Shown here: positions 1-4,374 of the stretch, one piece after another
Numbering within the stretch: the first letter of the stretch is position 1
Layout: every line of letters starts with the position of its first letter
DNA from: Deltaproteobacteria bacterium
GTDB taxonomy: Bacteria; Myxococcota_A; UBA9160
Direction of reading: 5' to 3'
NCBI GenBank assembly: GCA_003520425.1
Contig: DOUU01000195.1
Location: 2,172 to 7,907, forward strand
Length of the DNA stretch: 5,736 bases
The notes under the pieces: model-generated
The model's input: the letters and a program-made list of their open reading frames with translations, nothing else
What the model was told of the DNA's origin: nothing
Databases searched by the model: none
Position numbers and translations under genes: made by a program

Positions 1-789
1 GCGGCTGCTCCCACGATCACGGTTCCCGTGAGCGGCAGCACGGTCTACGTCGGCACGCCGACCCTGCAGTGGCCGGCCGTCCCGGGTGCGACCTGGTATC
101 GCGTATGGCTGAGCCAAGGGTCGGGCGGTCCGAACATTCTCCCCTGCCCCCCCTTGGGTGGTGTGGATCCGAACGGCTGTTGGCTCCAGGGGAGCCTCTC
201 CCTGCCCGTCACCGCCCCTCTCGCGGTGGGGGCGTACACGCTCTGGGTGCTGGCTTGGAGCCCGAGCGCGTCCACGTGGTCGACTGCGACGCACTTTACG
301 GTGGCCACACGATTCGAGGACCGCGGTAAGACGGTCTTCGACCATCAGACGAATCTCGAGTGGGAGAAGAAGACCAACGCGGGTGACGGCAGCATCCACG
401 ATTGGGGCACGACCTATACATGGAGCACCGGGACGAACAATCCGGATGGCACGGTGTTCACTGTGTTCCTGGCCGGTCTCAACGCGGGTGCGTGCGTCAG
501 CACGAGTGCGGATGGGACGACCGACAGCGCGGGGACGGATTGCTCGTTCGCCGGTCATGGTGACTGGAGGCTGCCGAAGGTCAGCGAGCTCATGACGATC
601 GTGGATCCCGCCCAGAGTCCGACGATCGACCCGATCTTCGGACCTTCGCAGTCGAACCTCTACTGGTCTTCCTCGAGTGAGTCGAGCACCCCGCAGGCCG
701 TCTGGTCCGTGAACCTCAACGGCGGTGCCGCCGGCGGCGTGAACAAGACGGACTCCCACTATGTCCGCGCAGTCCGCAGCGGTCCGTGA
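1..789 (+). CDS. DUF1566 (Lcl C-terminal) domain protein, 5' partial
   Basis: The frame is open from the first base of the window, so the N-terminus is missing; 262 residues remain. GTG at 28 lies in frame but has no Shine-Dalgarno sequence and sits inside conserved-looking sequence, so it is unlikely to be the start. Numbering from window base 1, about residues 15-102 look like a fibronectin III/Ig-like strand region (TPTLQWPAVPGATWYRVW, later a Tyr-Thr-Leu-Trp-Val strand). Residues about 105-259 match the DUF1566 or Lcl_C pattern: an opening FEDRGKTVFDHQTNLEWEKK, the central GHGDWRLPKVSEL, then YWSSSSES and a closing YVRAVR. Such domains occur in extracellular or surface proteins of bacteria; the biochemical role is not known, although relatives are compared with C-type-lectin-like folds. 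The two cysteine pairs in the mature part fit an exported protein. A perfect 10-base palindrome (793-802) follows the stop but has no T-run. Confidence 0.85.
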   Translation, partial: AAAPTITVPVSGSTVYVGTPTLQWPAVPGATWYRVWLSQGSGGPNILPCPPLGGVDPNGCWLQGSLSLPVTAPLAVGAYTLWVLAWSPSASTWSTATHFTVATRFEDRGKTVFDHQTNLEWEKKTNAGDGSIHDWGTTYTWSTGTNNPDGTVFTVFLAGLNAGACVSTSADGTTDSAGTDCSFAGHGDWRLPKVSELMTIVDPAQSPTIDPIFGPSQSNLYWSSSSESSTPQAVWSVNLNGGAAGGVNKTDSHYVRAVRSGP

Positions 790-810
790 CGACCACGCGT
801 GGGGTTGGGC

Positions 811-957
811 GTGACAGTCGTCGCATCGCTGAACGTCGATCAGCACGATGCGCTGTTTGAGCTAGACGTCTGGAAAACGAACTTCGCGCCGGTAATCGCT
901 TATCCAAACTCGACCCGACGACGCACAGACTCGACTCGTGAGGATGCCGGTACCTGA
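811..957 (+). CDS. Possible small protein or gene remnant, 48 residues
   Basis: A GTG at 811 opens a frame ending at TGA 955-957. The first 35 residues look like real protein rather than a chance frame: a balanced mix with the stretch LFELDVWKTNFAPVIAYP, acidic residues and no arginine excess. The last 15 residues turn Arg/Thr/Ser-rich (STRRRTDSTRE), as if the genuine sequence ends or shifts frame near position 920. It lies 21 bases after the DUF1566 stop and in the same frame, with no clear Shine-Dalgarno sequence ahead of the GTG. I do not recognise the family. It may be a small gene, or the surviving piece of a larger one with the 986-1084 stretch as another piece. Confidence 0.3.
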   Translation: MTVVASLNVDQHDALFELDVWKTNFAPVIAYPNSTRRRTDSTREDAGT

Positions 958-985
958 GCGGTCATCCCCGCGGTTAAGGCTTTAG

Positions 986-1084
986 CTTGTAGCGCGAAGC
1001 GCCGGGCGCGACGACCCCGCGGACCAAGCTGCACGGAAGAAGATCGCGCTCGGTGTCATCGCAGACGGCTGGATTCCCATATGA
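986..1084 (+). pseudogene. Possible coding fragment, unknown family
   Basis: After an in-frame TAG at 983-985 this frame stays open for 32 codons to TGA at 1082-1084. It has no ATG; GTA and CTT open it. The second half reads like genuine protein (RKKIALGVIADGWIPI), with codons rich in G/C at third positions. It lies in a different frame from the 811-957 frame, so the two could be parts of one gene broken by a stop and a frameshift. The family is not recognised and the stretch is short enough to be chance. Confidence 0.18.
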
Positions 1085-1273
1085 GACGACACGAGCAGTG
1101 CCACCCGTGCGAATGTCAAACGAGGCGCTTGACCGCAGGATGAAGTGAGGTGCGAGCGTGAGACGAACCCCAACGGGTGATCCCCGTCTCGCCAGGCCCG
1201 AGGGTTTTTCGGCTGCTTCGGCCTTCTGCGGGTGGGTCTACCCCTCCACCCGATTCGCCCCTCGAATGAGCGA

Positions 1274-1702
1274 CTATAGGGCCGCGGGCTCCTCCGCGCG
1301 GATCTCCCGACCGATCTGCTGAAGCAGCTGCTCCTCGGCGACCTCATGAGCAGCGAAGAGGCTGGCGAGCGACTCTACGGCGCGAACCGCGACATCAGCC
1401 CCACTGCCCGCCAAGCTCGCCTCGATTTCAGCGAGCCGTTGGCGGAGGGTGCCGTGAGCAGCGATGGTTGCCGCGAGAGAGCTCCGGTGAGCTGGTTGCA
1501 GAGCGCGCATCGCGGGATAGTAAAGCCGTTCCTCCCGTGCGAGGTGCGCCTCCAGCTGATCCCGTAACCGCACGAAGGCATCCGGCAGCACAGAGCCGTT
1601 CGTTCCCTGGCGGAGCTGCCGGAGGGTTTCCGCGAACACGCATTCGAGGTCGCCGTGCTCAGCGGCAACCAGATGCTCGATCGATTCTCGCGCACTCGAC
1701 AT
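1274..1702 (-). CDS. Hemerythrin HHE cation-binding domain protein
   Basis: This gene encodes a 142-residue cytoplasmic four-helix-bundle protein of the hemerythrin/HHE type, which holds a non-haem di-iron centre and binds oxygen or responds to oxygen or nitric oxide. The metal-ligand pattern is visible: His16 (AAEHGDLE), His53 with Glu57 (EAHLAREERLYYP), His83 (AAHGTLR) and His119 with Glu123 (FAAHEVAEEQ), at spacings usual for the family. The ATG at 1702 was chosen because the family-like sequence starts right there (MSSARESIEHLV); the same frame stays open far upstream but is Arg/Ser-rich and unlike the family. No strong Shine-Dalgarno sequence precedes this ATG; the best purine run (AAGGAAC) is about 30 bases upstream, so the start is somewhat uncertain. 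It stands alone with no operon partner. The specific role (oxygen storage, sensing, iron-sulfur repair) cannot be told from sequence. Confidence 0.85.
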   Translation of the reverse strand: MSSARESIEHLVAAEHGDLECVFAETLRQLRQGTNGSVLPDAFVRLRDQLEAHLAREERLYYPAMRALQPAHRSSLAATIAAHGTLRQRLAEIEASLAGSGADVAVRAVESLASLFAAHEVAEEQLLQQIGREIRAEEPAAL

Positions 1703-1762
1703 TTCGATTCGTATCGGCGATCTGAGGGGGTTCCTTGAGGGATCCGGCTCGATGGTCCCACT

Positions 1763-1783
1763 GGGGGGGCTCCATATCCCCCC
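1763..1783. repeat. G/C stem-loop
   Basis: Seven G (1763-1769) face six C (1778-1783) across an eight-base loop, giving a perfect six-pair stem. There is no T-run after it on either transcript direction (AAAA follows on plus, so minus transcripts have the T-run before the stem), so it is not an intrinsic terminator. Function unknown. Confidence 0.4.
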
Positions 1784-1804
1784 AAAATGCCCGCAACGGT
1801 GCAA

Positions 1805-1832
1805 CACCCCCCTCGCTAGCGCTCGGGAGGTG
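1805..1832. repeat. Imperfect inverted repeat with palindromic loop
   Basis: Arms 1805-1812 (CACCCCCC) and 1825-1832 (GGGAGGTG) pair with one mismatch. The 12-base loop contains the perfect 8-base palindrome CGCTAGCG (1814-1821). It lies 21 bases from the previous stem-loop. Confidence 0.4.
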
Positions 1833-1887
1833 GGCCTATGGCGGTGACGGCTATGGGCTAGGGGCCGGAGGTGCTCCCTTCTCGGTC

Positions 1888-1902
1888 GCGCCGGATCGGC
1901 GC
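1888..1902. repeat. Palindromic motif, copy 1
   Basis: The arms GCGCC and GGCGC flank GGATC. Its core CGCCGGATCGGCG is almost identical to the perfect 12-base palindrome at 2058-2069, differing by one extra G. Confidence 0.35.
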
Positions 1903-2057
1903 ACCATCGCCTCTCGGAGGACTCTGGGCGCCTTCGGCTTAGAGACGGGAAGCCGGAGCCGAGACCACACCTTAGACAGCGCTCCCTTGAGCCGCTCGCG
2001 TGCCCACAGACAGACTGCTCTCGGGGACGGATAGCGACGGAGCGACGCCCGCGTCCG

Positions 2058-2069
2058 CGCCGATCGGCG
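2058..2069. repeat. Palindromic motif, copy 2
   Basis: CGCCGATCGGCG is a perfect 12-base palindrome and is nearly the same as the motif at 1889-1901. Two copies about 169 bases apart could be a protein-binding site or merely a frequent GC-rich word in this genome. Confidence 0.35.
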
Positions 2070-2145
2070 TCGAGAACGTGGGGGGGCGACGCGCGATCCC
2101 AGCCCGCGAGCCCCATCTCCACGAGCACGTTGTGTTTGGAGGCGC

Positions 2146-2263
2146 GTTCCTCCCGGCGGGATGCGCCACAGTGATAGGTGCAGCCGCCAAGCGAGCGCTC
2201 GAGCCATGTATCAACCACGTCGAAGAAGAGCGGCGCGTGGATGGGGCAGTGCCTGTCAAACAG
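2146..2263 (-). pseudogene. Frameshifted remnant of a DUF2126 protein (C-terminal core)
   Basis: On the minus strand, one frame (2263 down to 2171) reads PIHAPLFFDVVDTW, then RSLGGCTYH. Skipping one base (2170), the next frame (2169 down to 2146) continues VAHPAGRN. Joined, this matches my memory of the conserved C-terminal core of DUF2126 proteins, the roughly 1,100-residue partners or fusions of bacterial transglutaminase-like proteins: a HAPL-FD-VDTW segment followed by GGCTYHVAHPGGRN. After the Asn the expected continuation (a Tyr-Asp-Thr-Phe-Pro-Val-Asn segment) is not found in any frame. Upstream, the similarity fades before the TGA at 2279-2281, which is also the stop of the PEP-CTERM gene. 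So only about 40 residues survive, broken by a one-base insertion and cut at both ends. A single sequencing error could explain the frameshift but not the missing flanks. Confidence 0.55.
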
Positions 2264-2278
2264 GATCGATTTACACGC

Positions 2279-2866
2279 TCACGTGCGGATCCGTCGCTTC
2301 GCCGCGGCGAGAGCGGAAAGACCAAGGACAGACAACGTGAAGACCGCGGGCTCAGGGACCACCTGAGGGTCCGTCCACGTCGCCGGGCCGTCGGACAACG
2401 CCAGCTGCTGCGCGCCGCTAGAGAGTACCTTGTCGAAACCCGAGCCCGGAATCGAGGGAAGACTCTGCAACAAGAGGATCGGCCCTGCATCGGAGAAGAT
2501 CTCCACTTGCCAAGCAGTGATGTTCCCGCTCTTGTCTGTTGCAAAAAGGAGATCTGCAGGCGTGCTGTTCGTGAGGTCGTAGGTCATAGTGCCATCGGAG
2601 AAGGAATACGAACCTCCGTTTGTCTCAAATCCAATTGCAAAGCTTTGCAGCGTAGAACTGGCAGGCAATGGCGTCGGAAACGTAATACTGCCATCGACGC
2701 TCATCGTGCCGTCATATGGGGTCACAAATTCCGTGAACAGGCGACCGGTGTCTTGATAGGTGACCGGAAGAGACGATGCAGGCGCGGCCCACAGAAGGAG
2801 CGTTGCCGCCAGCAGGCAGGGCTTTAAGCCGACGTACTTTACTCGACGACTAAATCTCCGATCCAT
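2279..2866 (-). CDS. PEP-CTERM sorting domain protein (195 residues)
   Basis: This is an exported protein. Residues 1-30 form a signal peptide (basic MDRRFSRRVK, hydrophobic CLLAATLLLWAAPA, likely cut after Ala30). The mature part is a Ser/Thr/Gly-rich beta-type domain with no cysteine; it includes an FATDKSGNITAWQVEI segment of a kind I recall from other PEP-CTERM proteins. The C-terminus carries the complete sorting signal: VPEP (170-173), a hydrophobic helix (about 174-189) and a basic end KRRIR. Exosortase would cleave at PEP and attach the protein to, or release it at, the cell surface; no exosortase gene is in the window. The ATG at 2866 is preceded by GAGG at an 8-base spacing and by nothing family-like further upstream, although the frame is open to 2989. 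Base composition is visibly less GC-rich than in the neighbouring alkB. It is divergent from the next PEP-CTERM gene. Confidence 0.85.
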   Translation of the reverse strand: MDRRFSRRVKYVGLKPCLLAATLLLWAAPASSLPVTYQDTGRLFTEFVTPYDGTMSVDGSITFPTPLPASSTLQSFAIGFETNGGSYSFSDGTMTYDLTNSTPADLLFATDKSGNITAWQVEIFSDAGPILLLQSLPSIPGSGFDKVLSSGAQQLALSDGPATWTDPQVVPEPAVFTLSVLGLSALAAAKRRIRT

Positions 2867-2975
2867 CGGTGGTCCCTCGGCGTAACGTGCACGGCCGCGA
2901 AACCGCCCCCCCTGCTCGCATTCCCGGTGCGACTGATGGCTGAACCATCGTTCGGCCACTCGGTCGGTCCAATCA

Positions 2976-2989
2976 GTGACCATGATCAC
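2976..2989. promoter_or_regulatory. Possible CRP/FNR-family binding site
   Basis: GTGACCATGATCAC has the half-sites GTGA and TCAC six bases apart, the core of the CRP-type consensus (TGTGA-N6-TCACA); the outer bases are A and G instead of T and A. It is palindromic except for the third and fourth pairs from the centre of symmetry. It sits 110 bases from the left start codon and 234 from the right one, in a divergent control region where such a site would make sense. A 14-base match can occur by chance. Confidence 0.3.
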
Positions 2990-3210
2990 GGCTGCAACAG
3001 GTCCGCTGATGACGATCCTCGCTCGCTACTGAGTTGCACAGCGGACGCCGTGAGACGAGTCACGCAGCGGGAAGCAGGCGCTCCCGAAATCTCCGGAGCG
3101 TCGGCGGCATTGCGCGCCACAGCGAGGCGTGACGTCGGCACAAGCGTGGCGGCGGGAGGCCCGCTTCGAAACTCAGCTGGCCCGCTCTATCTCCGGTCGG
3201 CGTTCCGATC

Positions 3211-3216
3211 AGGAGG
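3211..3216 (+). promoter_or_regulatory. Strong Shine-Dalgarno sequence
   Basis: A perfect AGGAGG stands six bases before ATG 3223 and fixes the start of the right-hand PEP-CTERM gene. Confidence 0.85.
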
Positions 3217-3222
3217 CAGCTT

Positions 3223-3951
3223 ATGACCAAACGAGCAATTGGCGTGGTCGGTGGTGCGCTGTTGGGCGCAGTGCTCCCCATGATGGCGTCCGCCACAACG
3301 GTGGCTTCGGGGGTTGCCGACATTACCGGCACCTTCAGCTTCGACTTCGATACCGGCGTTCAAGGCGACTTCCTCACAGATCCGGGGCAGGACGTATTCT
3401 GGGAGCAGTTCACCCCTACGACCCGAGCGCTGGTTCCAGAAAACGGTGCGCAGATTGTCAATTTGGGTGTGGTCAACTTTGCGAACCTGACGCTCGCCGA
3501 TCTGCAAGGCTTGAGCTATGGCAACGCCCAGATTTCGGGAAGCGATGGTTCCAATGCACTCGTGTATGGCGACGTATTTGCCGTCAAGACCAATGCTGGA
3601 AACTACGCCAAGGCGATCGTGGCGTTCCCGTCCTTCGACGCGAGCCGCGACAATGGCCTGCCGATATATTTCGAAACCTTGGCGGTGCCCGAGCCGACCG
3701 CGGCGACGCTCGGTCTGATGGGCTTGGGCATGCTGGGCCTCTTCGCCCGCAGGCAAGCGCGCCTCACCCTACGGCTACGTGACAGCGGGGCGCTGGGCTC
3801 GCAGACGGAGGCCGAACCAGCGGCACCCCTCCGGGACACCGTGGTCTCGGGTTCGATCCCCATCGCTCACCCTGCCAATTCCCCCCTTCGGCTTGTTGCG
3901 CTGGCGGCGTTTTCGTCTTTGGAGTCTGCCGAATCGCGAGGGGTCGGATAG
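3223..3951 (+). CDS. PEP-CTERM sorting domain protein with extended C-terminus
   Basis: This is an exported protein of 242 residues. A signal peptide spans residues 1-24 (Lys/Arg, then VVGGALLGAVLPMMASA). The mature part (about 25-154) is an acidic, Gly/Asn-rich beta-type domain without cysteine. The sorting signal is intact: VPEP at 155-158, a hydrophobic helix (about 160-174, ATLGLMGLGMLGLF) and the basic end ARRQAR (175-180). Normally such proteins stop within a few residues of this point. Here the frame runs on for 62 residues (from base 3763), and that tail has a different look: Arg/Ser/Pro/Ala-rich, without strand or domain pattern. The likeliest explanation is a lost stop codon or a small indel near the original end (a TGA lies at 3780-3782 in another frame). 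An exosortase, needed for processing, is not encoded here. The start at ATG 3223 is fixed by AGGAGG. Confidence 0.8.
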   Translation: MTKRAIGVVGGALLGAVLPMMASATTVASGVADITGTFSFDFDTGVQGDFLTDPGQDVFWEQFTPTTRALVPENGAQIVNLGVVNFANLTLADLQGLSYGNAQISGSDGSNALVYGDVFAVKTNAGNYAKAIVAFPSFDASRDNGLPIYFETLAVPEPTAATLGLMGLGMLGLFARRQARLTLRLRDSGALGSQTEAEPAAPLRDTVVSGSIPIAHPANSPLRLVALAAFSSLESAESRGVG

Positions 3952-4114
3952 AGCCGCACGCCTGTATCGGCGCAGCCTCGAGGATCAGGGCTTCGAGTCT
4001 CGCTTCGTCAGGCACCTGGCCCCAGGGCCCATCGTGCAATGCACCTCTCGAAGAGTGTCGAACCACAACCGAAGTCGGGACCTTGAGCTCCGTCGATCCG
4101 TGTCGCTGTCAGAC
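3952..4114. other. Convergent gap between PEP-CTERM and rubredoxin genes
   Basis: The gap holds no gene. Small inverted repeats occur (CCTGGCCCCAGG near 4016-4027, and GTGCA/TGCAC around one base at 4034-4044), but none has a following T-run, so no terminator is called although both flanking genes end here. Confidence 0.4.
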
Positions 4115-4357
4115 TCATTCGTTGGAGATGCAAGCAGTGTGGGCTTCCGGATCGCGTTCGAAGTCGCGCTTGTCTCTCACCCCGCAATCGGGGCAGGACC
4201 AGTCATCGGGGAAGCTCTCCAAGCGTGTGTTCGGGGCGAACCCCTCGTCGCGGTCCCCTTGTGCCTCGTCGTAGCTCCACCCGCATTCGGGGCAGCGCCA
4301 GCGGGCGGGTTCCGAGGCGACCGCGGCCGGCGAGGCAGAAGCGTATGCCGAGCTCAT
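4115..4357 (-). CDS. rubA: Rubredoxin, AlkG1-like
   Basis: This is an 80-residue one-iron electron carrier. Two Cys-x-x-Cys-Gly knuckles bind the iron: Cys22/Cys25 (CPECGWSYDE) and Cys55/Cys58 (CPDCG), with the usual Pro-Asp-Asp-Trp just before the second. About 20 Ala/Ser-rich residues precede the first knuckle, longer than in the 54-residue anaerobic rubredoxins, and a short tail with Cys76 follows. In alkane oxidation rubredoxin passes electrons from rubredoxin reductase to AlkB. ATG 4357 is preceded by AGGAG at a suitable distance, in the 17-base gap after the alkB stop, so the two genes are almost surely one transcript. After the second knuckle the sequence is VRDKRDFE, one residue longer than the common VGKDDFE and containing Arg; this is the mark of AlkG1-type rubredoxins. 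The symbol follows that subtype and is tentative. Confidence 0.92.
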   Translation of the reverse strand: MSSAYASASPAAVASEPARWRCPECGWSYDEAQGDRDEGFAPNTRLESFPDDWSCPDCGVRDKRDFERDPEAHTACISNE

Positions 4358-4374
4358 CGTCTCTCCTGGAGCCG

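Larger units (their letters stand above)
790..1273. other. Intergenic stretch with short coding-like frames and stem-loops
   Basis: No complete gene with a ribosome binding site is evident in these 484 bases. The stretch holds a protein-like short frame (811-957), a second one (986-1084) and several inverted repeats: 793-802, 1115-1122 with 1126-1133, 1160-1165 with 1185-1190 (around an inner 1173-1177 with 1183-1187), and 1229-1235 with 1246-1252. A T-run at 1205-1209 does not directly follow any strong stem, so no intrinsic terminator can be called with confidence for either flanking gene. The flanking genes converge here (DUF1566 on plus, hemerythrin on minus), so terminators are expected. 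Confidence 0.5.
1703..2145. other. Long non-coding stretch with clustered palindromes
   Basis: I see no gene with family-like sequence in these bases; open frames on both strands are Arg/Ser/Pro-rich, as expected from GC-rich non-coding DNA. It contains four G/C-rich inverted repeats (1763-1783, 1805-1832, 1888-1902, 2058-2069). The promoter of the hemerythrin gene should lie at its left end, but no convincing -35/-10 pair is visible. It probably includes decayed downstream sequence of the DUF2126 remnant. Confidence 0.45.
2867..3222. other. Divergent control region between two PEP-CTERM genes
   Basis: These 356 bases separate the start codons of two divergent genes and must hold both promoters. 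Visible elements are a CRP-like palindrome (2976-2989), an inverted repeat overlapping its left half (2932-2939 with 2969-2977, one bulge, 29-base loop) and the Shine-Dalgarno sequence of the right-hand gene. I do not see a clear -35/-10 pair for either gene, and no open frame looks like protein. Confidence 0.5.

Noticed and set aside
958..1022. Integron attC-like site (GTTAAGG core near 973, repeated CCCCGCGG at 966 and 1015)
   Set aside because: The core does not fit GTTRRRY, no matching RYYYAAC partner was found at the right spacing, and no cassette pattern is seen.
1081..1143. Twenty-residue Cys-rich frame overlapping the preceding stop by ATGA (HEQCHPCECQTRR)
   Set aside because: No ribosome binding site, very short, and the same frame upstream is Arg-rich as in chance frames.
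2000..2827. Long plus-strand open frame across the DUF2126 remnant and the first PEP-CTERM gene
   Set aside because: It lies antisense to a well-supported gene, its product is Arg-rich without a recognisable domain, and it has no good ribosome binding site.
3129..3782. Plus-strand frame overlapping the second PEP-CTERM gene
   Set aside because: Out-of-frame shadow with Arg/Gly-rich composition; the real gene has a perfect AGGAGG, a signal peptide and a sorting signal.
3841..3870. tRNA T-arm-like sequence (GGGTTCGATCCCC) within the tail of the second PEP-CTERM gene, with a possible acceptor partner at 3779-3785
   Set aside because: The T-stem pairs only three of five bases, the possible acceptor pairs five of seven, and no D-arm or anticodon arm can be folded between. 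It is at most a decayed tRNA relic.
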